Below are positions 52,850 through 61,730 of a stretch of 64,000 bases of DNA, piece after piece (the first letter of the stretch is position 1; every line of letters starts with the position of its first letter). Location of the stretch: contig NZ_JAPEPZ010000002.1 in assembly GCF_026339875.1 (NCBI RefSeq), positions 806,001 to 870,000 of the forward strand. Direction: 5' to 3'. Both the position numbers and the translations under genes were made by a program. Below the pieces are notes generated by a model. It saw nothing but the letters and a program-made list of their open reading frames with translations. It did no database searches and was not told the origin of the DNA. Origin of the DNA: Streptomyces sp. NBC_01571 (GTDB lineage: Bacteria > Actinomycetota > Actinomycetes > Streptomycetales > Streptomycetaceae).

Positions 52850-53308
52850 ATGACCGACCCCCAGCGCGTCGACATCGGCAAGCAGCACCCGGCCGCCTAC
52901 AAGACTCTCATCGCTCTGTCGTCACAGGTGGAAGAGGCCGCCGCCACAGCGGGCCTCGACCCCCTCCTGGTCGAGCTGTTGAGGATCCGCACCTCTCAGA
53001 TCAACGGCTGCGCGTTCTGCCTGCGCATGCACACCCGCGACGCCCTCAAGAAGGGCGAAAACCCCGACCGGATCGCCGTGCTGCCCGCCTGGGCAGAGAC
53101 CGGCTACTTCTCCGAGACCGACCGCGCCGCCCTCCGCCTGACCGAGGCCATCACACGCGTGCCGGACGGACACGTCAGCGACGAGGACTTCAACGCCGCC
53201 GCGGCCGTACTCGCCCCAGACCAGGTTTCGGCAATCGCCTGGCTGTCAACGGTGATGAACGCCTTCAACCGCGTCGCGATCACCAGCCGATACCCCGTCG
53301 GCAACTGA
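52850..53308 (+). CDS. Carboxymuconolactone decarboxylase / AhpD-like protein
   Basis: A protein of 152 residues. ELLRIRTSQINGCAFCLRMHTRDALKKGE contains the CxxCxxxH redox site of AhpD-like proteins, and WLSTVMNAFNRVAITSRYPVG is the usual C terminus. It resembles the YciW/ECF41-associated CMD group and may act as a thiol peroxidase or reductase. GAAGGA precedes ATG 52850. It lies 119 bases after the cupin gene, probably on the same transcript. This completes the sigma-oxidoreductase-CMD set known for ECF41. Confidence 0.9.
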   Translation: MTDPQRVDIGKQHPAAYKTLIALSSQVEEAAATAGLDPLLVELLRIRTSQINGCAFCLRMHTRDALKKGENPDRIAVLPAWAETGYFSETDRAALRLTEAITRVPDGHVSDEDFNAAAAVLAPDQVSAIAWLSTVMNAFNRVAITSRYPVGN

Positions 53309-53434
53309 CCTCGACGGTGACACCGGCGGTGATACGGGCTGCCGAAGCCTCCACCGTCGTGAAGGTGACGGCGGAATCACTCGGGCGGCTTGTGCGAGCT
53401 GCCCCGGCCCGCACAAGCGCGGAAGCGTCCGACG

Positions 53435-53560
53435 GCGTCCGCGCACGGGAACGGCCAGGGGAGCCAGGCCGAGCCGCTTGTCCATGTCGAGGCGGAAGGT
53501 GCCGTACCGGTTGACGATGTACCAGACCAGGGCGGCCAGGCCGTGCCGGTTCATCCGGTC
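53435..53560 (-). pseudogene. Tn3-family transposase, C-terminal fragment
   Basis: The minus strand reads RHGLAALVWYIVNRYGTFRLD then MDKRLGLAP, matching the C-terminal block ([25 protein letters not shown]-like) of Tn3-family transposases. No other part of the roughly 1,000-residue protein is present, so it is a short scar. Confidence 0.65.
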
Positions 53561-53639
53561 TTGAGCAGTGATAGTCGAACGTGGTTCCCGGTGGGGTGAT
53601 CCTCGTCGGGCGAGAGCACGGAGACGGGGCCTCCTGAAC

Positions 53640-54065
53640 AGCCCGTGGGTGTCGATGCTCTGCGCGTGATGCGCCAGGTCTTGGAGTCAGGCGGAGGCGC
53701 ATTCGCGGGGGGGGGCTCGGAGTCTGGCGTGGTCGCGGTTGAACTGCTGGTAGAGCTCGGGCTGTTCGCGGTGGTGGTAGTGGGGGGGTTTGGAAGGTGG
53801 TGCCGGCCCCCTGGTAGGCGCGGGCCGCGAGGACGAGATCTCTCGGGTGAGCCAGGCCTGGACGATGCCGTGGACCCGGGCGGAGGTCAGGTCGTGGGTG
53901 CGGCCGGGCGTGGCCCGCGAGAACCACAGCGGGGTGCCGTCCGAGCGGCGATGGCCTGCACGTTCATGCCGTGCTTCTTGGGCTTCTGCGAGTGGTACGG
54001 CTCGTCCGCCTTGACGCGGTCGATGGCGATGAGGGTGCCGTCAACCACGACCAATGGAGGTTTCG
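53640..54065 (-). pseudogene. IS5-type (DDE_Tnp_4) transposase fragment with frameshifts
   Basis: LVVVDGTLIAIDRVKADEPY, SQKPKKHGMNVQAIAARTA is the first DDE block (about 53935-54060). After a single-base loss, GTPLWFSRATPGRTHDLTSARVHGIVQAWLTREI follows, then LVLAARAYQGAGTTFQTPP and QPELYQQFNRDHARLRAP in other frames. At least two frameshifts and a missing N terminus make it inactive. It is unlike the element at 32.4-33.2 kb. Confidence 0.72.
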
Positions 54066-54770
54066 CCCTGCATCGCCTTCTTCTTCCTGTTCTTCGGCAT
54101 GGTCGCGTTCAACGACCTGATGGTCGGTTCGCCCTGGACAGGTGCCCTCAGGGTCGTCGCAGACGCAGCCGGACTCTCCGGAGCCATCTGATCTGCTGCA
54201 GCCGAGACCCAGGGCGGCCAGTCACTGCCCGTACTCCTGCGTCGATACATACCATTCAGCAGGTTCGAGTAGCCGCCAGCAGCCTCCTCGGCGCGGCCGT
54301 GCCGGGCGAGAAGGCGCGTGGGCCGGGCAGTCTCGACGGGAGTCGGCGCAAGCGCCAGGATCGCGCGGGCTTCTCGGGCGAGCAGACGTTCGCGCTTGTC
54401 CGCAAACGCGTCCAACCCCCACCGCCTGCGCAAGCGCAAGGCCTTCGGCTATCTCTCCCCCCCCCCCCCGAGACCAGGCACCGGCCTCAGCACGTCCTCG
54501 CGGCAAAACGATCACGCGTCCGAGATCACGGGGAAGCCTCAATGTGGACTTCCATCCAGTCCTCCTGCAGTAGCTGCGGGGCTCGGGCGTCTCGGGAAAG
54601 CCCCAGGACCGCGGCGCTTGCCCGGATGGTCTCGGCCTGGGGTGATTGATGTCGGCGGTGGGCCCCGGAAGCAGGTGAACACGGCACCTGTGGTCATGTA
54701 GTTCTCTACGCTCCAAGATCCACGTAGATTGCGACTTCGGTTGGATGCGGCTCATCACACTGGGGTATCT
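54066..54770. other. Unassigned region with a long C run
   Basis: About 700 bases between the IS5 fragment and the hairpin. Frames on the minus strand contain ALRLRRRWGLDAF and similar Arg-rich stretches that I cannot assign. A run of twelve C residues lies near 54458. It may be remnants of a further IS element. Confidence 0.35.
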
Positions 54771-54808
54771 GGCCGTGCGGGGTGAGCGTACCCTCGCCCC
54801 GCACGGCC
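54771..54808 (-). terminator. Strong hairpin downstream of the beta-helix gene
   Basis: Arms GGCCGTGCGGGGTGAG (54771-54786) and CTCGCCCCGCACGGCC (54793-54808) pair over 16 positions with one G-U wobble and a 6-base loop. It lies about 140 bases after the stop of the leftward beta-helix gene and probably ends its transcript. Confidence 0.6.
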
Positions 54809-54949
54809 AGATGGTCGACGACAGGCCACGCTTGGTGCTCTGGTCCTTTCATGAGCCAGCCGCCAGAGTCCGTGAATCTGAACCGTCCGCCTGTCGGCGC
54901 GCTCCAGAACACCTCGCCGTGCCTGTCGTCGAGCCACCGTGAGACGCAC

Positions 54950-57610
54950 CTACGGCATCGTTACGGCCGTGAAGGCGCCGGAGTCGAATTGGTTGATCGC
55001 CGATTGGGCGGCGTCGTGGGACGTGGAGAAGATGCCCGCGTCCTGCTTCACTGCGGCCGAGGTCAACGTCACGGGCTGACCGATCGGGGCATAGTTGGCA
55101 CCGTCGTAGGAGTACGAGGCGCTGAACGAGCTGCCCGATCGGGTGAGCTTCACCCAGATGGGGCGGTAGTTGTCGACGCTGACGCGGGCGTCGGTGTCCA
55201 GGTACCCGTCGCCGTTGGTGTCCCACTCGAACACGGCGCCGTTGCGGGCGGTAACCGCGACGACGGCATATCCGGCCGACTCTCCCGCCTTGGCCATGTC
55301 GTTGCGGACCATGACCCCGGACTTGGCCCAGGCGTTGGCGTCGTTGACCGACACGACCCGGGTGGACACGCTTGAGTCGGCGTTGAACGAACCGGCCCGG
55401 TAGATCGAGCCGAACTGGTCGTCGTGTTGACCGCCGGCGCCCCACACGTCGGTGCCGGCTGCCGCGATCCCGAAGCCATCGCCGCTCTGGCCGAAGTACG
55501 AGCTGACGGCCGAACCTCCGGCAGCGGCGTGGCCGGCTGCGACCGGTGCATCAACCGCGCACCCACTGAAGCCGAACTGGTTCGCGTTGAGCGACGTCCG
55601 GTACTGCGGCGCGACACCCGCCTGGCAGATCACGTCTTGTGCACCCGCGGGCCAGTTGACGCCGGTGACCTTTACGTTGTTGATCAGCTTATTGTTGTGC
55701 GCCTCAGCGTTCGGCGTCGAGGCTCCACCCGAGTTGTACCAGTTGTTCTGGATGACGTTGTCGCTGGTGTTGTTGCGGAGGCTGTACGCGTTGGTGAAGA
55801 GGAACGAACCGCCCTGGACCACGTTGTTCTCGTATGACATCGAGCGCGAGCCCTCGTCGAGGTAGAGGCCGACTCCTGAGATGTTGAACAGGTAGTTCTT
55901 GGCGACCACGGTCCCCGGGCTAGCGGATAGGTTGTAGACCGAGCCACCGTCGGCGAAGCGTGCCTTCGTGTTGTGCACGAGGTTGCCTTCGACGCGGTTG
56001 TCCCTGAGCGTGGTAGGCGTCGTGTAAAGCGTGTTCCACTTGTAGTAGCCGCGGTCGACGTAGTCGTTCGACCCCCCGGCGTCGTTGATGCCCCAACCGT
56101 AGCCGGTGTCGATGCCGTCATAGGGGACGTTCGAGACCTCGTTGTGCAAGATGCGGGCGTTGGTGACGTAGGTACTGAGGATGCCGCTGTTGTCCTTGTA
56201 GTCCACCGCCACGCGATTGATCGTGTTGTTGGCGATCAGAATGTTCCGATTGGTCATCCTCGGGTTGCTGGGGTGGTGCGCGTCAGGCAGTACGCCACCG
56301 ACCGCGACGCCGTGCCCGCTGTTCTCCATGAACCGGTTGCCGACCACGTCGATGTCGCTGGCGCCCAGCCCGACGCCGGTCGTCGTGGCGTTGGCGTCGT
56401 TTCCGACACCCAGCGCCGACTGACCGAGGTTGGTGAACGTGTTGCCGGTGAACGAGATGCGGCTGGCAGCGGAGACCTGTACGGCGGCGGGCTCCTGGTA
56501 CCAACTGGTGCGCGCTCGCTCGAACATCTCGCATCCGCGCGAGCAACTGGTGAAGGCGTCAGCGGGACGGTAGTCGTAGGCGCCCTTGATGAAGAGGCCG
56601 TTCTGCTGGTCCGCATAGCCGTCGGTCGAGGGGCCGAGCCAGGAGGTTCCGGAGAACTGGATGCCCTTGAAGGCAAGGCCGGTCACCGGCTTGCCGTACG
56701 TCCCGCCGATGCTGATCAATGTCTCCAGACGGGGCAGCTCGATGTCGAGCTGGTTGGGGTCGACCCCGTCCGCCGGCTTGTAGTAGAGCTTCCTGGCGCC
56801 CGGGTCTATGTACCACTGGCCGACCTGGGTAAGGAAACTCAGTGAGTTGTCGAGGTACCAGCTCGGACCGGCCAGGAATGAGTTCTGGACGGTGTCCCAG
56901 CCCCACGTGTTGTTGTCCCACGCCGGCTGCGCCATCGTGATCTCGGTGGCACTGATGCTCTGCACCGGCGAGTAGCGATTCGTGAAGTCGCCGAGGGACT
57001 CGAACTCGATGCGCCCCTGGTCGGGGAGCGTGGCGAGGTAGCTCAGGGCCGGGTTCTTGATGGTGAGACCAGTTGCTGTGGGACTGACGTCCGCGTTGGC
57101 CAGGCGGATCGCGGCGCGAGGGGCAATCACGCCGTTCACGTAGAGCTGGCGGGTGTCGAGGCCGCTGGGGGTGTTCGCCTCCCAGATACCTGACCCTGCC
57201 TCGGACTTGGACCAGCCGGTGACCTTCGAGGCGCCTGTGATGACGGGGTGAGCGTCCGGGGCGGCGTTCCAGTGGACGGTGTGGTCGCCGCCGTCATTGC
57301 CGGGTCCGAACCGAAGGGGCTCGGAAAGGCGGTAGGTGCCGTCGGCAAGCTGAACGCTCACGTCACCATGTTTGGCGGCCGGGCCGACCAGATGCTGAGC
57401 CCGCTCGAGCGAGCACGGCTGCGACTGGCTGCAGTGTCCGGAGTCCTTGCCGTCCGGCGCTGCGAAGTACACCGTCCGAGGCGCGGCCTGCGCCTGCAGG
57501 GGAATGAGCGCTGATGCGATCACGGCGCAGGTGCCGAGCGCTGCCAGGGTGCCTGCCCTGCGCGTCCATCGTCTGCTCACCGAGCGTGTCGAGTCTGACG
57601 TCGATGTCAT
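54950..57610 (-). CDS. Secreted right-handed beta-helix protein (polysaccharide lyase/GH141-like)
   Basis: A protein of 886 residues. The signal peptide reads AGTLAALGTCAVIASALIPLQAQA with cleavage near AQA-AP. Next come YFAAPDGKDSGHCSQSQPCSLERAQ and DVSVQLADGTYRLSEPLRF, the opening of pectate-lyase-like folds. RQLYVNGVIAPRAAI and WYLDNSLSFLTQVGQWYIDPGARKLYYKP resemble GH141-type proteins. Repeating coils with NNTI/NxF strands fill about 360-680, and a C-terminal lectin-like or DUF1349-type domain ends it (WDTNGDGYLDT). GAAG precedes ATG 57610. The 17-bp operator at 57660 lies 50 bases upstream. Its polysaccharide substrate cannot be read. Confidence 0.82.
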   Translation of the reverse strand: MTSTSDSTRSVSRRWTRRAGTLAALGTCAVIASALIPLQAQAAPRTVYFAAPDGKDSGHCSQSQPCSLERAQHLVGPAAKHGDVSVQLADGTYRLSEPLRFGPGNDGGDHTVHWNAAPDAHPVITGASKVTGWSKSEAGSGIWEANTPSGLDTRQLYVNGVIAPRAAIRLANADVSPTATGLTIKNPALSYLATLPDQGRIEFESLGDFTNRYSPVQSISATEITMAQPAWDNNTWGWDTVQNSFLAGPSWYLDNSLSFLTQVGQWYIDPGARKLYYKPADGVDPNQLDIELPRLETLISIGGTYGKPVTGLAFKGIQFSGTSWLGPSTDGYADQQNGLFIKGAYDYRPADAFTSCSRGCEMFERARTSWYQEPAAVQVSAASRISFTGNTFTNLGQSALGVGNDANATTTGVGLGASDIDVVGNRFMENSGHGVAVGGVLPDAHHPSNPRMTNRNILIANNTINRVAVDYKDNSGILSTYVTNARILHNEVSNVPYDGIDTGYGWGINDAGGSNDYVDRGYYKWNTLYTTPTTLRDNRVEGNLVHNTKARFADGGSVYNLSASPGTVVAKNYLFNISGVGLYLDEGSRSMSYENNVVQGGSFLFTNAYSLRNNTSDNVIQNNWYNSGGASTPNAEAHNNKLINNVKVTGVNWPAGAQDVICQAGVAPQYRTSLNANQFGFSGCAVDAPVAAGHAAAGGSAVSSYFGQSGDGFGIAAAGTDVWGAGGQHDDQFGSIYRAGSFNADSSVSTRVVSVNDANAWAKSGVMVRNDMAKAGESAGYAVVAVTARNGAVFEWDTNGDGYLDTDARVSVDNYRPIWVKLTRSGSSFSASYSYDGANYAPIGQPVTLTSAAVKQDAGIFSTSHDAAQSAINQFDSGAFTAVTMP

Positions 57611-57659
57611 GTTCGATCGCTTCCTGTGATGGGGGCGTTGATGCCCGCCACAGAGTTAG

Positions 57660-57676
57660 CATACGTATGATGTTTG
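57660..57676. promoter_or_regulatory. Operator candidate CATACGTATGATGTTTG (site 1)
   Basis: The first ten bases are a perfect palindrome. The full 17-mer recurs exactly in reverse orientation at 61731-61747 and with two changes at 58777-58793. It lies 50 bases before the beta-helix gene start. Confidence 0.72.
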
Positions 57677-57721
57677 CGACAAGATTTATATGACGTCTGC
57701 TTTAGGGCCCTGGACGACTAG

Positions 57722-58753
57722 CTAGCTTGTCCGGGTCGGGTCCGGGACGAGCCCTGTGCCGTGCAGTTCCTCCCACAGCGCCTCCGGGATCACCGCCCGA
57801 TACCGCGCGACATTGCTTCGCACGTGTTCCTGGGTGCGCATCCCTGTCACCACCGAGGCGACCGCGGGGTGGCGCAACGGGTATTGGATGGCGGCCACGG
57901 GAAGCTCCACGCCGTGTCGCTCACAGACTGCGGCAATGCGGGCGACACGTTCGACGACGGCTCGCGGCGCTGCTCTGTAGTTGTAGGTTGCCGAGCCGTC
58001 CACGGCCGTACTGCTCAGCAGTCCGGAGTTGTAGACCGCCGCGGCGACGACACCGACGCCGCGGGCGCTGGCGACGGGCAGCAGGTCGTCCAGTGCCGAT
58101 TGGTCGAGAAGGGTGAACCGCCCGGCGACCATCACCACGTCGACGTCGGTCTGCCTTACGAACTCGGCCAGCATCGCTGCCTGGTTCATGCCGGCGCCAA
58201 TGGCACCGACGACGCCCTGCTCCCGAAGCTCGGCCAGAGCAGCGACCCCGCTCACCGATGCCGGTCCCCAATGATCGTCCGGATCGTGCAGATAGGCGAT
58301 GTCAAGCCGGTCCGTCCCGAGGCGAGCCAGTGACTCCTCCACGGAGCGAAGGATCCCGTCGCGGCTGAAGTCCCAGACGCGCCTCTTCGCTGCCGGCACG
58401 ATGAACCCGTCGTCGTCGAGCCGGTGACGCGTGTCCGGGCTGTCCTCGAGCAGGCGGCCGACCTTCGAAGAGATGACGGTGCCTCGCCGAGTGGTCGCAT
58501 GCAGGGCGTCCCCCAGGCGGCGTTCGGACAACCCGAGGCCGTAATGCGGCGCGGTGTCGAAGTAGCGGATCCCTTCCTCGGCTGCGGCTCTGACGGCGCG
58601 ATGTGACTCGTCGTCGGTCGTCTCGGTGAACAGGTTGCCGAACTGGGCTGCACCCAAGCCCAACTCCGTGAGCTGGTGCCCGGTTCGCAGCCCTCGGGCC
58701 GGCAGCATCTGTTCTATGGATGCAGGGTCGCGCGGCGGTCGCTTACTGGTCAC
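57722..58753 (-). CDS. Aldo/keto reductase (D-threo-aldose 1-dehydrogenase / L-fucose dehydrogenase-like)
   Basis: A protein of 343 residues. LGLGAAQFGNLFTETTDDESH, YFDTAPHYGLGLSERRLGDAL (catalytic Asp and Tyr), VISSKVGRLL (Lys) and DIAYLHDPDDHWG (His) complete the AKR tetrad. AGRFTLLDQSALDDLLPVASARGVGV and LPVAAIQYPLRHPAVASVVTGM match the aldose 1-dehydrogenase subgroup that oxidises or reduces free sugars. GTG 58753 is preferred. A -10-like TATAGT ends seven bases before it, suggesting a leaderless message; ATG 58708 is an alternative. The operator at 58777 lies upstream. Confidence 0.86.
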   Translation of the reverse strand: MTSKRPPRDPASIEQMLPARGLRTGHQLTELGLGAAQFGNLFTETTDDESHRAVRAAAEEGIRYFDTAPHYGLGLSERRLGDALHATTRRGTVISSKVGRLLEDSPDTRHRLDDDGFIVPAAKRRVWDFSRDGILRSVEESLARLGTDRLDIAYLHDPDDHWGPASVSGVAALAELREQGVVGAIGAGMNQAAMLAEFVRQTDVDVVMVAGRFTLLDQSALDDLLPVASARGVGVVAAAVYNSGLLSSTAVDGSATYNYRAAPRAVVERVARIAAVCERHGVELPVAAIQYPLRHPAVASVVTGMRTQEHVRSNVARYRAVIPEALWEELHGTGLVPDPTRTS

Positions 58754-58776
58754 GAGGCCGACTATAGCTGCGACAG

Positions 58777-58793
58777 CATACGTATTATGTTTC
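58777..58793. promoter_or_regulatory. Operator candidate CATACGTATTATGTTTC (site 2)
   Basis: It differs from site 1 at two of seventeen positions. It lies in the divergent promoter region of the aldo/keto reductase and zinc MDR genes, so it may control both. Confidence 0.68.
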
Positions 58794-58856
58794 CTGTTAG
58801 GGTACGCGGGCTGTGGGCCGCTGCGGCCTGCGGCATAGCGAGGAGGAGCCGGTCGC

Positions 58857-59876
58857 ATGCTGGCGGCAAGTTATGTAGGTGCGCGCACAATGACGGTCGA
58901 GGAGCGGGAACCGGCCGAGCCACGTGCAGGGGAGGTCCAGATCGCCGTGGCTTACGTCGGAATCTGCGGCACGGACCTCCACGTGTTCCACGGGGACATG
59001 GACGGTCGGGTCAGCAAGCCAGCGACGATCGGACACGAGATGTCAGGCACGATCGTCGCCCTCGGCGCCGGCGTGGAGGGCTGGTCGGTGGGTGATGCGG
59101 TGACCGTCATGCCGCTGGCCTGGGACGGCACCTGTCCGGCCTGCCGTGCTGGGAACGAGCACATCTGCCAGAACCTGAACTTCATCGGCATCGACACCCC
59201 CGGAGCACTTCAGGAGCGCTGGAATGTACCGGCGTCGACACTCGTGCGGCTGCCGTCACAGATGTCGCTGCGAGACGCCGCGCTCGTGGAGCCCGTCGCG
59301 GTGGCAGTTCACGACGTACGACGTTCCGAACTCGCCGCAGGTGGCAAGGCGTTCGTTATCGGTGCGGGCCCGATAGGCGTTCTGATCGCGATCGTCGCTG
59401 CCGCGGTCGGCGCCGAGGTCGTGATCGCCGAGATGGACCCGACCCGGCGGTCCGCCGCCGAGGAGATGGGACTGACGACGCTGGACCCCTCGTCGGTCGA
59501 CCAGGTCGCCTGGGTGGAGGAGTGGACGGACGGCGCCGGAGCGGACGTCGTGTTCGAAGTCTCCGGCTCGGCCGCCGCCGTGCTCGGCGCCACCAGCTTG
59601 GCGAAGGTCCGTGGCACGCTCGTGGTGGTGGCCATCCACTCGCAACCGCGGCCCATTGACCTGCACCGCGTGTTCTGGCGGGAGCTGAGGTTGCTCGGGG
59701 CACGGGTCTACCAGCGCCACGACTTCGAGCGCGCCATCGAGCTCTTGGCCGAGGGCGCCATCCCGGCCGAGAGGCTCATCACGGGCATCGTGCCCCTGAG
59801 TGAGATCGAACCGGCCCTTGGTGTCCTCGAGGCGGGGCAGGCTATGAAACTGCTCGTCGCGGTGAGCGCGTCATGA
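58857..59876 (+). CDS. Zinc-dependent MDR dehydrogenase (sugar/threonine dehydrogenase-like)
   Basis: A protein of 339 residues. The catalytic zinc site is VGICGTDLHVFHGD and TIGHEMSGTIV. The structural-zinc lobe CPACRAGNEHICQN keeps three cysteines rather than four. The Rossmann motif is FVIGAGPIGVLIAIVAAAVGAEVVIAEMD. The family includes L-idonate, galactitol, threonine and butanediol dehydrogenases. Context suggests a sugar-acid or polyol substrate. AGGAGG lies upstream. Its stop overlaps the KduD-like start by four bases (ATGA), so the two are coupled. Confidence 0.88.
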   Translation: MLAASYVGARTMTVEEREPAEPRAGEVQIAVAYVGICGTDLHVFHGDMDGRVSKPATIGHEMSGTIVALGAGVEGWSVGDAVTVMPLAWDGTCPACRAGNEHICQNLNFIGIDTPGALQERWNVPASTLVRLPSQMSLRDAALVEPVAVAVHDVRRSELAAGGKAFVIGAGPIGVLIAIVAAAVGAEVVIAEMDPTRRSAAEEMGLTTLDPSSVDQVAWVEEWTDGAGADVVFEVSGSAAAVLGATSLAKVRGTLVVVAIHSQPRPIDLHRVFWRELRLLGARVYQRHDFERAIELLAEGAIPAERLITGIVPLSEIEPALGVLEAGQAMKLLVAVSAS

Positions 59877-60634
59877 ACCCGTTCGACCTGACCGGCCGCC
59901 TTGCCGTCGTGACGGGGGCCAAGCGTGGAATCGGGTTCGCCGTCGCCGAGGCTCTGGCCGCTGCCGGTGCCGACATCGTCGGACTCTCTGCCACCCTCGA
60001 TCCGGCGTCGTCGGCGATTGGCGACCGCGTGCGCCAACTCGGCCGTGAGTTCTCGGGACACCGCGTCGACTTTGCCGACCGGCGGCAGGTGATCCGGTTC
60101 GCCGAGGAACTCGTCGCCGGCGAGCGGGCGGTGGACATCCTGGTCAACAACGCCGGGACCATCCGGCGCGCTCCTGCCGCCGAGCACCCTCTCGAATGGT
60201 TCGACGAGGTGCTCGAAGTCGATCTCACGAGCACGTTCGTGCTCAGCCAGGTTCTGGGGCGGCGGATGCTGAATGCGCAGCATGGGCGCATCATCTTCAC
60301 CGCCTCCCTGCTCTCGTTCCAGGGCGGGATCAACGTGCCGGGCTACGCGGCAGCCAAGTCCGGCATGGCGGGATTGATCCGGGCGCTCTCGAACGAGTGG
60401 GCTGGATACGGTGTCACTGTCAACGGCCTCGCACCGGGCTACATCGCGACCGACAACACCCAAGCACTTCAGGACGACCCTGACCGGGCCCGCACGATCC
60501 TCGAGCGAATACCGGCGGGGCGGTGGGGAAAGGCGGAGGACATAGCAGGCGCCGCCGTGTTCCTGGCCTCGGACGCCGCGCGCTACGTCTCCGGGACGGT
60601 CCTGCCGGTGGACGGCGGCTGGCTCGGCCGATGA
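59873..60634 (+). CDS. KduD-like short-chain dehydrogenase
   Basis: A protein of 253 residues. It has the cofactor motif VVTGAKRGIGFAVAEALAAAG, ILVNNAGTIRRAP, FTASLLSFQGGINVPGYAAAKSGMAGL (Ser, YxxxK) and VNGLAPGYIATDNTQAL. Near the end are RIPAGRWGKAEDIAGAAVFLASDAARYVSGTVLPVDGGWLGR. This set is characteristic of 2-dehydro-3-deoxy-D-gluconate 5-dehydrogenase (KduD) and 2-deoxy-gluconate 3-dehydrogenases in uronate/pectin breakdown; a keto-deoxy-fuconate dehydrogenase is an alternative. It is followed by a broken PfkB-type kinase, which supports the keto-deoxy-gluconate interpretation. Confidence 0.85.
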   Translation: MNPFDLTGRLAVVTGAKRGIGFAVAEALAAAGADIVGLSATLDPASSAIGDRVRQLGREFSGHRVDFADRRQVIRFAEELVAGERAVDILVNNAGTIRRAPAAEHPLEWFDEVLEVDLTSTFVLSQVLGRRMLNAQHGRIIFTASLLSFQGGINVPGYAAAKSGMAGLIRALSNEWAGYGVTVNGLAPGYIATDNTQALQDDPDRARTILERIPAGRWGKAEDIAGAAVFLASDAARYVSGTVLPVDGGWLGR

Positions 60635-60701
60635 TGCTCTTCGAACGCGCGCCGGTGGTGTCAACGCTCCGGCTCCGGCAAGAAGCGGTAAGGGCGGCCT
60701 G

Positions 60702-61000
60702 ATGAGCCGGCACGTGCTGACAGTTGGGGAGACGATGGAGCGTTTCCGCGCCGCCGAGGTCGGCGACCTCGCCAAGGCGGCCGACGCCCACACCGCGACC
60801 GGTGTGCGGACAGCAAGCTGCCACGGGCCCCAGTCGGCTCGGCATTGAGGCGGTCGGGGTAGGACGAGTCGGCGCCAACGCCCTCGGTTGGTGGGTCGTT
60901 CGCGACATCGGAGGGCAAGGTGTTCGACGCGAGGTCACCGTCGATCCCGACATACCGGCGTCCCGGATGGGCCGGCTGCGGGCGGGCCGTCGGTGCCCCG
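60702..61000 (+). pseudogene. PfkB-family (KDG-kinase-like) carbohydrate kinase, decayed N-terminal part
   Basis: From ATG 60702, VLTVGETMERFRAAEVGDLAK opens like 2-keto-3-deoxygluconate kinases. After a frame change near 60800, EAVGVGRVGANALGWWVVRDIGG and GVRREVTVDPDIPAS follow, which correspond to the VGRVGxDxxG and GVxxxxV region of PfkB kinases. Sequence after about 61000 is unrelated. It is broken and lacks the catalytic C-terminal half. It sits directly behind the KduD-like gene, where a KDG kinase would be expected in a uronate operon. Confidence 0.6.
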
Positions 61001-61289
61001 GGATTCGGCGGAGCCGGAGTCACAGGTGCCGGTGCGGTGTGAGGGGCTGACCTGGCCAGCGCTGTCGGTGGACCACCAGCGCATTCTGTAAGCGCTCTCG
61101 GACCGTCTCTGGCCCGGTCAAGGACCGCTGACCTTTCAGGAGATGGCCGCCGTGTTCGGCAGGGAGGTGGTGTCGGCACGGGTGGAGCCGCCGCGGTCGA
61201 CGGCGAGGCGTCCGGTCACGCGCGGCCGCCTTGCCAAGGTGGCGCAAGGGCCGGTTCACGCTCGCGCAGGGTGTCGCTGGACGAGGCTG

Positions 61290-61530
61290 CGCGCGCTTCG
61301 GGTGGGCAAGGAGACCGACGGCGGCTCTTGCGGAGCGCTGCGCGCAACCAGTCCTGGAACTCCCCGACCGGCTAGTGGTCGCGCCGCCGGCGGAAGACCG
61401 CACAGATCCGGTCCTGCGGCGAAAGTCGGCGGACACCGCCCGCACTTGATGCCGTTGTCGACGAGGCAGCGGATAGCGTCCAGTATCGCCCGGCGGCAGT
61501 TTGCCTCCGGCTGAGCGACACAATCACGTG
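61290..61530 (-). pseudogene. IS5-family transposase N-terminal fragment, frameshifted
   Basis: NCRRAILDAIRCLVDNGIK is in one frame (about 61450-61510) and RRLSPQDRICAVFRRRRDH in the next. Together they match the N-terminal region (RAILDAIRYLVDNGIKWRAMP-like, DRVYAFFRRWRD-like) of an IS5-family transposase. Stops and frame changes follow. A plus-strand stretch at about 61025-61230 (LTFQEMAAVFGREVV) resembles a small helix-turn-helix and may be another IS scrap. Confidence 0.55.
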
Positions 61531-61730
61531 TCGGTGCGGCCGAGTTGAACTCCACCGGTGTGAGCACGTACAACGCAGCGACTGAGCCGCTGGATCTCGG
61601 TTGGCTTCGCGACCCCGAACTGCCAAGAGGCCCTGCTTCCATGCCCGCAGCCGACAGCAACCGCCGAACAAGACCACCGTTCGACGGGCACCCCTCAAGA
61701 TCGGAAGGACACCGGCTACTCAGGTGATGA

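Noticed and set aside
54950..60634. L-fucose oxidation pathway as the sole interpretation
   Set aside because: The aldo/keto reductase fits, but the KduD-like SDR and the kinase remnant fit keto-deoxy-gluconate metabolism at least as well. No fuconolactonase or fuconate dehydratase is visible.
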